Shown here: one piece after another, positions 8,167-16,183 of the stretch | Numbering within the stretch: the stretch's first letter is position 1 | Layout of the letters: every line of letters starts with the position of its first letter | Assembly: GCA_964529005.1 (NCBI GenBank) | Contig: CAZGUH010000007.1 | Location: forward strand, 1 to 64,000 | Direction of reading: 5' to 3' | Source: CAZGUH01 sp964529005 | GTDB lineage: Bacteria; Actinomycetota; Acidimicrobiia; Acidimicrobiales; Ilumatobacteraceae | DNA: 64,000 nt | Notes under the pieces: model-generated | The model's input: only the letters and a program-made list of their open reading frames with translations | Databases searched by the model: none | Told to the model about the DNA's origin: nothing | Translations under genes and position numbers: made by a program

Positions 8167-9960
8167 ATGGCCGTGCAATCGCTCTATCGTCGCTATCGGC
8201 CCCGCCGATTCTCCGAGGTGAAGGGTCAGGATCACGTCGTGCGCGCCCTGCGCAACGCCGTCATCCACCAGCGCGAGGGCCAGGCCTACCTGTTCAGCGG
8301 TCCACGCGGCACCGGCAAGACCACCTCGGCGCGGATCCTCGCCAAGGTGCTCAACTGCGAGAACCCAGCCGACGGCGAACCCTGCTGCGCGTGCGCGTCA
8401 TGTCTCGCGGTCGAGGCGGGCACCAGCTACGACGTCCACGAGCTCGACGCGGCGAGCAACAACGGCGTCGACGCAATGCGCGACCTCATCGAGAAGGCCT
8501 CGCTCGGCACGCCCGGGCGGCACAAGGTGTACATCCTCGACGAGGTTCACATGCTGTCCAAGGCCGCCGAGGCGGCGCTGCTGAAGACGCTCGAAGAGCC
8601 GCCGCCGCACGTGGTGTTCGTGCTCGCCACGACCGATCCGCAGAAGGTCAGCGCCACCATCCGCAGCCGCACCCAGCAGCTCGAGTTCCACCTGCTGCCG
8701 ATCGACGAGCTCGATGCGCATGTCCGCTGGGTCGCGGCCGATGCCGGGCTGGAGGTGTCCGACGACGCGATTCGCGCCGTGCTCGCCCAAGGCGGCGGCT
8801 CGGCGCGCGACACGCTGTCCGCGCTCGAGCTGGTGGCGTCGTCCGGCGTCGTGCGCGACGAGCTGCCCCTGGCCGAGATCGTCGAATCGCTTGTCGAGCG
8901 CGATCCCGGTCGGGCGCTCGCTGCGGTGGCGCATGCCGCGCAACAGGGCCGCGACGCGCGAGTTCTGGCGGAGTCGCTGCTGCGTTACCTGCGCGACGGG
9001 TTCCTGACCCAGATCGCGCCAGAGCTGGCGCAGCTGCCCGAGTCGGTGGCCGACGAGGTCGGCGCGCAGGCGCGCCGGCTCGGCACCGCATCGCTGGTGC
9101 GGGCGATGGAGAAGCTCGGCGAGACGTTGATCGAGATGCGCCACGCGCCGGATCAGCGGGTGCTGCTGGAGGTCGCGCTGGTCCGGTTGGCGCACGATGC
9201 GTCGGGCTCTGACACCGGGGCGTTGCTCGCCCGTGTCGAGAAGCTCGAACAGCAGCTTGCCTCCGGCGTACCGGCCGCTGCTGCTGCGCCGCCGGCGCGC
9301 CCGGCGCCGGTCGATCCGGCGACCGGCCGCGTCGTGGTCGGCGGCCGCGCCCGGCGCGAGGCCCCGGCGCGGCCTGCCGGCGATGCCCCCGCCCCGGCGC
9401 CTGCTGCGGCCGGGCCTCCGGCCGAGCCGCCCGCGGCGAGTGCGGCTCCGCCCTCGCAGCCGGCCGCGCCCAGCTCGCCCGCCGCGCCCGGCGCCACGGT
9501 GGCGCGGGCGGTGCAGGCGTGGACGGGCGAGCTGTTGCCCGGCTTGAAGCCAGCGATCGCCAGAGCGGTGTACTCGAGCGCGCGGATGGTGGGCGAACGC
9601 GACGGGGCCATCGTCCTGTCGGTCCCGAACGAGCCGACCAAGGCCCGCTGCGAGCAGCATCGAGCCGCCGTCGAAGCGCTGCTGGCGAAGTTCGTCGGGA
9701 CCGCCGTGCCGGTCGTCCTGCTGGTCGACGGCGGCGATCACGACGAGCAGCCGGCACGTCCCGGCGACGGAGGCCTGGCGCCCGTGGTGCCGTTGCCCCA
9801 GCGTTCGGCGGGCGCGCCACCCGCCGCTCGCGATGTGCCTGCCGACGACGACGTCGACCTCGACGACCTCGTCGACGCTCCGCCCGAAGCGGTGCAATCA
9901 CCGCTCGAGCGCCTGGCCCAGGCGTTCCCCGGCTCGGAGCTGATCGAAGGCGGCGAGTGA
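8167..9960 (+). CDS. dnaX: DNA polymerase III subunits gamma/tau
   Basis: This 597-residue clamp-loader ATPase opens and loads the beta sliding clamp and organises the replisome. The AAA+ core has Walker A (GPRGTGKTT, about residues 46-54), a zinc-binding cluster (CENPADGEPCCACASC), Walker B with the DEVHML signature, and the SRC-like sensor phrase IRSRTQQ. A Pro/Ala-rich linker (about 380-460) precedes a C-terminal tau-like domain that should contact the polymerase alpha subunit. The start MAVQSLYRRYRP is the conserved N-terminus, and a TAGGCT hexamer lies 8 nt upstream. recR begins on the next base after the stop; the ybaB gene that often sits between them is absent. The SRP RNA and tadA, often near dnaX in actinobacteria, are 48 kb away. 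Confidence 0.96.
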   Translation: MAVQSLYRRYRPRRFSEVKGQDHVVRALRNAVIHQREGQAYLFSGPRGTGKTTSARILAKVLNCENPADGEPCCACASCLAVEAGTSYDVHELDAASNNGVDAMRDLIEKASLGTPGRHKVYILDEVHMLSKAAEAALLKTLEEPPPHVVFVLATTDPQKVSATIRSRTQQLEFHLLPIDELDAHVRWVAADAGLEVSDDAIRAVLAQGGGSARDTLSALELVASSGVVRDELPLAEIVESLVERDPGRALAAVAHAAQQGRDARVLAESLLRYLRDGFLTQIAPELAQLPESVADEVGAQARRLGTASLVRAMEKLGETLIEMRHAPDQRVLLEVALVRLAHDASGSDTGALLARVEKLEQQLASGVPAAAAAPPARPAPVDPATGRVVVGGRARREAPARPAGDAPAPAPAAAGPPAEPPAASAAPPSQPAAPSSPAAPGATVARAVQAWTGELLPGLKPAIARAVYSSARMVGERDGAIVLSVPNEPTKARCEQHRAAVEALLAKFVGTAVPVVLLVDGGDHDEQPARPGDGGLAPVVPLPQRSAGAPPAARDVPADDDVDLDDLVDAPPEAVQSPLERLAQAFPGSELIEGGE

Positions 9961-10569
9961 GTGGCCACCACCTACACCGCTCCCGTCCAGGCGCTGATCG
10001 ACGAGCTCGGCCGGCTTCCGGGCATCGGACCCAAGTCTGCGCAGCGCATCGCGTTCCACCTGCTCAAGCTGCCGGTTGACGACGTGTCGCGCCTTGCCCA
10101 CGCGATCATCGAGGCCAAGGCCAAGGTGCGCTTCTGCGCCCGCTGCTTCAACGTGGCCGAGGCCGAGTTGTGCCCCATCTGCCTCGACGAGCGCCGCGAT
10201 CCTTCCATCGTGTGCGTCGTCGAGGAGTCGCGCGACATCGTCGCGATCGAGAAGACCGGCGAGTTCCGCGGCCGCTATCACGTGCTGCTCGGGGCGTTGA
10301 ACCCGCTCGAAGGCATCGGCCCGGAGAACCTCAAGGTCACCGAGCTCTTCGCCCGGCTCGAGCCCGAAGGGGTACGCGAGGTCATCGTCTGCACGAATCC
10401 GAACACCGAGGGCGAGGTCACAGCGCTCTACCTGGCGCGCATGCTGAAGCACCTCGACATCAAGGTCACGCGCATCGCCAGCGGCTTGCCCGTCGGTGGA
10501 GACCTCGAATACGCCGACGAGCTCACCCTCGGCCGAGCGCTCGAAGGGCGCCGCGAGCTGACGGCCTGA
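9961..10569 (+). CDS. recR: Recombination mediator protein RecR
   Basis: This 202-residue RecR acts with RecO and RecF to load RecA at gaps during recombinational repair. The helix-hairpin-helix LPGIGPKSAQRIA is at the N-terminus. A four-cysteine zinc finger follows (CARCFNVAEAELCPIC). The Toprim domain carries VVEESRDI and TNPNTEGEVTA, and the C-terminal LPVGGDLEYADELTL is conserved. The length is normal. The GTG start at 9961 abuts the dnaX stop, so translation is probably coupled. It converges on the pilin remnant with 7 bp between stops, and no clear terminator is seen there. Confidence 0.96.
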   Translation: MATTYTAPVQALIDELGRLPGIGPKSAQRIAFHLLKLPVDDVSRLAHAIIEAKAKVRFCARCFNVAEAELCPICLDERRDPSIVCVVEESRDIVAIEKTGEFRGRYHVLLGALNPLEGIGPENLKVTELFARLEPEGVREVIVCTNPNTEGEVTALYLARMLKHLDIKVTRIASGLPVGGDLEYADELTLGRALEGRRELTA

Positions 10570-10576
10570 ACCGGCG

Positions 10577-10816
10577 CTACTGCACCTCCCACGAGTTCAC
10601 CGCGTAGGCGCCGTTCTGGTTGATCTCGGCGACGATGGTCGCGGCCGAGGCGAGGTCGCTCGGGAGCCACGTCCCGATGTTCTGCTCAGCTCGGGCGACG
10701 TTGAAGCGTTCCATCGCGTTGCTCTGGTGACGGATGATCACCATCACCGCGCCCGACAGGACCGACACGACGAGGCCGAAGATCGCAGTGGCGACGAGCA
10801 GTTCGGGCAGCGTCAT
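10577..10816 (-). pseudogene. Minor pilin (GspJ/PulJ-like) remnant fused to a PilX-like tail
   Basis: This 79-residue frame begins exactly at the mature pilin N-terminus (MTLPELLVA, with Glu at +5) and so lacks a leader. A leader is recoverable one frame away: GTG at 10841-10839 would read MSRT, then a single extra base before RDGG and the pilin helix. The protein resembles the intact J-like pilin (19235-20362) up to TWLPSDL (TWLPQDV there). It then jumps to a C-terminus ending NSWEV, which resembles the end (NSWRV) of the PilX-like protein encoded at 17806-19245. The simplest reading is a deletion that joined a J-like start to a PilX-like end, plus a leader frameshift. An alternative is a short, divergent functional pilin. 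Confidence 0.55.
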
Positions 10817-11324
10817 GCCGCCGTCGCGCGGTGCGGCTCACCCGGCCGTCGGGGCTGCTGATCGTGAACGTGATGCGCTGCACCAGCAGGTCCGTGGGGC
10901 CGTCGATCTCGCAGAGATCGGGCTGCCAAGCGCCAGTGTCGGAAAGGTTTTCCGCCGGCACGTAGTGCTCCTCGATCGGATCGGGCGCCTGGGAGGCGTC
11001 CCAACCTTGCGATCGGACGGCCGCTCTGATGTAGCCGGCGTATCCGGTGCACGTCATCGGCGCGCGGTTGACCCGATCGCTCGCGTTCGGCAGCGTCGTT
11101 TCGACCTGCGCCGCCATTCGGCTGCGCGACGACTCTCGTATCGTCATGGCGGTCGCGCCCATGATCGGCACAGCGACGGTGGCCATCAGCGCGATCGACA
11201 CGACGATCTCCACCAGGCTGAAGCCGTGGTCGCGGCGTCCGTCGGACGCGGCACGCGCGGCTCTCCGTTCCCGAGTCTCTCTGCGAGCGCGGCGCCCGTC
11301 CGCGCGCTCGATCCGTCCTGACAT
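10686..11324 (-). CDS. Minor pilin (GspI/PulI-like), degraded at its C-terminus
   Basis: This protein has a class III signal, DHG before FSLVEIVVSIAL, after a long basic leader of about 34 residues. The body runs to ITFTISSPDGRV, matching LITLEVRNLDGRIV near the end of the intact paralogue at 20359-20862. Beyond about 10841 the frame only reads the next gene out of phase, giving an Arg-rich tail. The genuine protein therefore probably ended about ten residues after DGRV, and its normal end appears deleted. It would be a minor pilin of a type IV pilus or pseudopilus. Together with the 10577-10816 remnant it forms a shortened copy of the minor-pilin operon at 17806-20862. I treat it as probably non-functional. 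Confidence 0.6.
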   Translation of the reverse strand: MSGRIERADGRRARRETRERRAARAASDGRRDHGFSLVEIVVSIALMATVAVPIMGATAMTIRESSRSRMAAQVETTLPNASDRVNRAPMTCTGYAGYIRAAVRSQGWDASQAPDPIEEHYVPAENLSDTGAWQPDLCEIDGPTDLLVQRITFTISSPDGRVSRTARRRHDAARTARRHCDLRPRRVGPVGRGDGDHPSPEQRDGTLQRRPS

Positions 11325-11460
11325 TGCCCTGTCTCCCGACCCAACGTCGGGCAGACGTGGCCGTCATGGCCGTGGTGGCGGCATCGTGGCCTGTCCGCCT
11401 GCCCGACCGTTCATCGGCATCACCCGCACCGGGGTTGATCGCGTGCAGCCGAAAACAAGC

Positions 11461-11521
11461 TGGGGCACCACCCCAGAAGCTGGTAGCGGGCGGACGGGCC
11501 AGCTGCAGAGGTGGTGCCCCA
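11461..11521. promoter_or_regulatory. 61-nt nested stem-loop upstream of the pilin remnant
   Basis: TGGGGCACCACC (11461-11472) is perfectly complementary to GGTGGTGCCCCA (11510-11521). Nested inside, AGCTGG (11478-11483) pairs with CCAGCT (11499-11504). The outer arm can alternatively form a small local hairpin, CTGGGG/CCCCAG (11460-11476). This looks like a structured leader of the minus-strand pilin transcript, which starts translation about 140 nt further on. I could not match it to a riboswitch class. Confidence 0.45.
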
Positions 11522-11675
11522 GATCGGGATGGCCGGACGGGAGAGGGAGCTCCGTAACCGGCCGTTTCAGTTGTTGCAGTTACATTACGAACATGACGGC
11601 GGCATGTCAACAGTTTCGATCGGATTTCGCCCGAAGAGGATCGTTCAGCGGACGAACCGCGGGTCAGACGCGCAA

Positions 11676-11718
11676 CTGCCGCGCCTCGTGCACACGGTGG
11701 TGTGACGAGGCGCGGCAG
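11676..11718 (-). terminator. Terminator-like hairpin downstream of the thiolase gene
   Basis: CTGCCGCGCCTCGT (11676-11689) and ACGAGGCGCGGCAG (11705-11718) form a perfect 14-bp stem. An inner CACAC/GTGTG pairing extends it. It begins 21 bp past the thiolase stop (11740, minus strand). There is no U-run, as is common in high-GC actinobacteria. Confidence 0.65.
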
Positions 11719-11739
11719 TCCACCGCTCCAGGAAGAGGA

Positions 11740-12921
<1,182 letters not shown>

Positions 12922-13017
12922 GAGTTCCCCTTTTCGACTGGTCTGGTCGGCTTCGAGCGAGCTCAACCTACGGCGCGCCCGGAGCAATTCTCGCCGTCGC
13001 CGGAGCCATTCGCTACA

Positions 13018-13035
13018 AGTTTCCGAACGGTAACT
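13018..13035. promoter_or_regulatory. Operator-like palindrome between thiolase and ccr
   Basis: The 18-mer AGTTTCCGAACGGTAACT has dyad symmetry AGTT.CCG..CGG.AACT (14 of 18 positions). It overlaps the place where a -35 for ccr would lie, given the TACAGT at 13044-13049. TetR-type regulators of acyl-CoA metabolism bind sites of this size, but no regulator gene is adjacent, so its partner is unknown. Confidence 0.45.
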
Positions 13036-13043
13036 AAGGTTTG

Positions 13044-13049
13044 TACAGT
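13044..13049 (+). promoter_or_regulatory. -10-like TACAGT 8 nt before ccr
   Basis: TACAGT ends 8 nt before the ATG at 13058, and no ribosome binding site is visible. This suggests a leaderless ccr mRNA controlled by the palindrome just upstream. Confidence 0.45.
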
Positions 13050-13057
13050 CTCGGCTC

Positions 13058-14398
13058 ATGCAGCACGTCCTCGAGGCGATCACCGCTGGCGCGAGTTCGG
13101 CGGACATCGCCAACCTGCCGATCCCGGAGAGCTACCGAGCCGCGTACGTGCAGCGCTCGGACGTCGGCATGTTCGAAGGGGTGCCGTCTGCCGACAAGGA
13201 CCCTCGGGAGAGCCTGCGCATCGGTGAGGTCCCCACGCCGGAGCTGGCGCCGGACGAGGCGTATGTCGCGGTGATGGCCAGCAGCATCAACTTCAACACC
13301 GTGTGGACGAGCATCTTCGAGCCGCTGCCGACGTTCGGCTTCCTCGACCGGTACGCGCGCGAGAGCTCGTGGGCGGCGCGACACGCGCTCGACCACCAGG
13401 TCGTCGGCAGCGACGCTGCCGGCGTCGTGCTGCGCGTGGGCAGCGCGGTGCGCAACTGGAAGCCCGGCGACCGCGTCACGATCCATTGCAACTACGTGGA
13501 CGACCAGGATCCCAGCGCGCACGACGACTCGATGATGGCGGCCAACCAGCGCATCTGGGGCTTCGAGACCAACTTCGGCGGCCTCGCCGAGCTGTGTCTG
13601 GTGAAGGCGAACCAGTTGATGCCCAAGCCGACGCACCTCACGTGGGAGGAAGCGGCGGTCAACGCGCTGTGCAACAGCACCAGCTATCGCATGCTGGTCA
13701 GCAAGAACGGCGCAGCGATGAAGCAGGGCGACGTGGTGCTGGTGTGGGGGGCGACGGGGGGCATCGGCGGCTACGCGATCCAGTACGTGCTCAACGGCGG
13801 CGGCACCCCCGTGGGGGTGGTGTCGTCGCCGGAGAAGGCAAAGCTGCTCAACGCCATGGGCTGCGACGCGGTCATCGATCGACGGGCCGCGGGCTACGCG
13901 TTCTGGCGTGACGCCGACACGCAGGACGAGAGCGAGTGGCGGCGTTTCGGCAAGGACATCCGCAGCCTCGTCGGCGACGACCCCAACATCGTGTTCGAGC
14001 ACCCGGGCCGGCAGACGATGGGTGCATCCGTGTTCGTCACCAAGCGCGGCGGCACGATCGTGACGTGCGCGGCGACGAGCGGCTACATGGTCGAGTTCGA
14101 CAACCGCCACTTCTGGATGCGGCTGAAGCGGCTGATCGCCAGTCACTTCGCCAACTATGCGGAGGCGTGGGCCGCGAATCGGCTGATCGATCAGGGTCGC
14201 ATCCAGCCGATGCTCAGCGCCGTGGTGCCGCTCGACGAGACCGGTGAGGCCGCGCGGCTGATCCATCGCAACCAGCACGAGGGCAAGATCGGCGTGCTGT
14301 GCCTTGCGCCGAAGGAAGGCCTCGGGATCGACGACCCGGTTAAGCGCGACCGCATCGGCGAGGACCGCATCACCGTGGTGCGCCGTCACGGCGGCTGA
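13058..14398 (+). CDS. ccr: Crotonyl-CoA carboxylase/reductase
   Basis: This 446-residue NADPH-dependent enzyme reductively carboxylates crotonyl-CoA to ethylmalonyl-CoA. It belongs to the medium-chain dehydrogenase/reductase superfamily. The nucleotide-binding turn is WGATGGIGGYA. All four residues reported to hold CO2 in Ccr enzymes can be located: Asn in SINFNTVW, Phe-Glu in WGFETNFG, and His in DNRHFWMRLK. Carboxylation rather than simple reduction is therefore expected. The length is typical. It is followed by an epimerase gene 36 bp away. With the thiolase and pccB nearby this points to the ethylmalonyl-CoA pathway for C2 assimilation, or to supply of ethylmalonyl-CoA. Confidence 0.93.
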   Translation: MQHVLEAITAGASSADIANLPIPESYRAAYVQRSDVGMFEGVPSADKDPRESLRIGEVPTPELAPDEAYVAVMASSINFNTVWTSIFEPLPTFGFLDRYARESSWAARHALDHQVVGSDAAGVVLRVGSAVRNWKPGDRVTIHCNYVDDQDPSAHDDSMMAANQRIWGFETNFGGLAELCLVKANQLMPKPTHLTWEEAAVNALCNSTSYRMLVSKNGAAMKQGDVVLVWGATGGIGGYAIQYVLNGGGTPVGVVSSPEKAKLLNAMGCDAVIDRRAAGYAFWRDADTQDESEWRRFGKDIRSLVGDDPNIVFEHPGRQTMGASVFVTKRGGTIVTCAATSGYMVEFDNRHFWMRLKRLIASHFANYAEAWAANRLIDQGRIQPMLSAVVPLDETGEAARLIHRNQHEGKIGVLCLAPKEGLGIDDPVKRDRIGEDRITVVRRHGG

Positions 14399-14434
14399 GC
14401 GTCGGTTCGATCCGCGGCCGGTGGTCGCGCCACG

Positions 14435-14860
14435 ATGGGGAGCATGCTGCTCACCGAGATCGACCATGTCGCCATCGCCGTTCACGATCTCGACGCTGCG
14501 ATCGACTACTACGTGAAGGCCTTCGGGGCCACCGTCGACCACCGCGAGGTCGTCGAGCGTGACGGCGTCGAGGAGGCGTTGCTGAAGGTGGCCGAGAGCT
14601 ACATCCAGCTGATGTCGCCGACGCGTCCCGACTCACCCGTGGCGAAGGCGCTCGACAAGCGTGGTGAAGGCCTGCACCACGTCGGCTATCGCGTCGACGA
14701 CTGCGCCGCAGCGCTCGCTGCGATGGTCGCCGCGGGCGCGATCCCCATCGACACCGCCCCGCGGCCGGGCAGCCGCGGCACCACCGTCGCGTTCATCCAC
14801 CCGAAGAGCACGTTCGGCACGCTCATCGAGCTGGTCGAAGAAGGCGCCGACACGCACTGA
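14435..14860 (+). CDS. mce: Methylmalonyl-CoA/ethylmalonyl-CoA epimerase
   Basis: This 141-residue vicinal-oxygen-chelate protein interconverts the 2R and 2S forms of methylmalonyl-CoA. Metal-ligand histidines and glutamate are seen in IDHVAIAV, LHHVGYRV and LIELVEE. The second ATG at 14444 (MLLTEIDHVAIAV) gives the more typical family N-terminus. Either start is possible, since the purine run GGGGAG lies between them. It is 36 bp downstream of ccr on the same strand, so co-transcription is likely. It links propionyl-CoA carboxylation and the ccr pathway to methylmalonyl-CoA mutase, which is not in the window. Confidence 0.9.
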   Translation: MGSMLLTEIDHVAIAVHDLDAAIDYYVKAFGATVDHREVVERDGVEEALLKVAESYIQLMSPTRPDSPVAKALDKRGEGLHHVGYRVDDCAAALAAMVAAGAIPIDTAPRPGSRGTTVAFIHPKSTFGTLIELVEEGADTH

Positions 14861-14961
14861 GCACCCTTTCCGCTTTTCGTCACGGAACCGCAACAAAAGT
14901 GGCGTGACCAACCAGCTCTCTCACCCTTTGTGGTGACGTCATCTCTGAGAGGGAGAGAGCA

Positions 14962-15939
14962 ATGGGAAAAGCGAACAGAATGGCCCGTGCGGCTGGCCTC
15001 GGGCTCGGAAGTATCGGACTCGTCATCGGGTTCTCGGCCGCCGGAGCCCAGGCGGGCTCGGCCCGGCCGGCGCAGGTGGACGATCTGGTCTGCAACGTGA
15101 CCACACCCCTCGGGCTGCCCGTGCTGTGCCCGCCCACGACGCCGTCGCCGGACCCGACCGTGCCGGACTTGCCGTTGCCGGATGTGACCGTGCCCCCGGT
15201 CTTGGACGACGTCCTCGGCGGCGACATCCTCGGTGGCGATCTGCTTGGTGAGGACGGCGCCGTCGACAACATCGTCGACGGCGTGCTCGGCTCGGACAAC
15301 ATCGTCGACGAGATCCTCGGCGGGGTCGGCGGGACCGGCGACATCACCGACGTCGTCGGCGAGGTCGTGGGCGGCATCACCGGTGGTGAGATCGGCGACG
15401 TCGGCGGCATCACCGACGCGGTCGGCGGGCTGACCGGTGGATTGACCGACGGGGTCGTGTCGGACGTCGTCGGTGGCGTCACCGGCGTGATCGACGGCGT
15501 GACCGGCGCGGTCGGCGGCGCGACCGGCGGCTCCCTGCCCGTCGACGTCGGCGGCACGGTCGACAACGTGCTCGACTCGCTGTGCGGCATCAGCATCGGC
15601 ATCCTCGGCCCGGCAGGCGCGGTGTGCCCGGTGGGTCAGGCTGCGCCGACGCCGACCACGACCGTGCCCGGCGGTGGAGCGACGACGACCACCACCCCCA
15701 GCACCTCGAACCCGCCCACGAACACGGGCGGCCCGTCGAACTTCGGCGCCGGTGGCGGAGGAGCTGCGACCGGGACCGGCTCGGGCTCGGGGAGCGGCTC
15801 GGCCGCCAACGCTGCTGGCTCGGGCGGCGGCAGCCTGCCGTCGACGGGTGTCGCCGTGGGCATCCTCGCTGGTGTCGGTGCTCTGTTGTCGCTGATCGGG
15901 GCCAACCTGCGCTCGTTCGGCCGGCGCCTGCACAGCTGA
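14962..15939 (+). CDS. LPXTG-anchored repetitive surface protein
   Basis: This 325-residue secreted protein has a signal peptide (about residues 1-31). It continues with a Pro/Thr/Val segment containing two cysteines and a long Gly/Val/Asp-rich repetitive region built on units like VVGGVTG and DNIVDGVLG (about 80-210). A second cysteine pair and a Thr/Pro then Gly/Ser-rich stalk follow. It ends in a sortase signal: LPSTG at 292-296, a hydrophobic stretch and a basic tail (RSFGRRLHS). It should be covalently wall-anchored by a class E/A-type sortase; none is in the window. The start has a good GAGAGGGAGAG ribosome binding site. It lies 101 bp after the epimerase gene and upstream of a sigma/anti-sigma fusion gene. 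The repeats may form a structural or adhesive rod. Confidence 0.8.
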   Translation: MGKANRMARAAGLGLGSIGLVIGFSAAGAQAGSARPAQVDDLVCNVTTPLGLPVLCPPTTPSPDPTVPDLPLPDVTVPPVLDDVLGGDILGGDLLGEDGAVDNIVDGVLGSDNIVDEILGGVGGTGDITDVVGEVVGGITGGEIGDVGGITDAVGGLTGGLTDGVVSDVVGGVTGVIDGVTGAVGGATGGSLPVDVGGTVDNVLDSLCGISIGILGPAGAVCPVGQAAPTPTTTVPGGGATTTTTPSTSNPPTNTGGPSNFGAGGGGAATGTGSGSGSGSAANAAGSGGGSLPSTGVAVGILAGVGALLSLIGANLRSFGRRLHS

Positions 15940-16055
15940 CGACGCTTCCGACAGAGAGGCGCAGCGGAGATGGGCCGCTGCCGATCTCCGCTGGGTCCCC
16001 AACGCCCGGCGGGACCAGGGGCTGGTCGAAACCCATCGGCGACCGGCCCCAGCGT

Positions 16056-16087
16056 GAGAGAGCCGCCCCTCACGGGGCGGCTCTCTC
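16056..16087 (+). terminator. Intrinsic-type terminator after the LPXTG gene
   Basis: GAGAGAGCCGCCCC (16056-16069), loop TCAC and GGGGCGGCTCTCTC (16074-16087) make a perfect 14-bp stem. A pyrimidine-rich CGCTCTTCC follows. It separates the surface-protein gene from the downstream sigma promoter. Confidence 0.8.
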
Positions 16088-16131
16088 CGCTCTTCCTGCG
16101 CAGGACGCCCAGGAAGTCCTTGATTGGCTAT

Positions 16132-16160
16132 TTCACACCGTGGGTAAGCACACGTACACT
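16132..16160 (+). promoter_or_regulatory. Sigma-70-like promoter for the sigma/anti-sigma fusion gene
   Basis: TTCACA (16132-16137), a 17-bp spacer and TACACT (16155-16160) resemble -35 and -10 consensus. The ribosome binding site GGAGGAG follows at 16171-16177. The partly palindromic CACACGTACACTGTGCG overlaps the -10 and could be an operator. Confidence 0.6.
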
Positions 16161-16183
16161 GTGCGTGACGGGAGGAGAGGGTG

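Larger units (their letters stand above)
11325..11739. other. 415-bp intergenic region with strong stem-loops
   Basis: No convincing gene is seen here. The region separates the remnant pilin genes from the thiolase gene; both are on the minus strand. It contains the long inverted repeat at 11461-11521 and the terminator-like hairpin at 11676-11718, annotated separately. A locally A/T-richer patch near 11570-11600 is a plausible promoter area for the remnant operon. Confidence 0.5.

Noticed and set aside
6267..9212. A 981-codon plus-strand frame spanning the lipoproteins and dnaX
   Set aside because: It runs antisense to both lipoprotein genes and then out of frame over dnaX; composition is Ser/Arg/Val low complexity. 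It is not a gene.
10577..10816. A complete short pilin gene
   Set aside because: It begins at the mature pilin residue with no leader, and an in-frame stop lies just upstream at 10840-10838. A leader is only found one frame away, so a remnant is more likely.
11401..11580. Possible cyclic di-GMP or other riboswitch upstream of the pilin remnant
   Set aside because: I compared the leader with the conserved core of known classes from memory and found no convincing match. It is kept only as an unnamed stem-loop.
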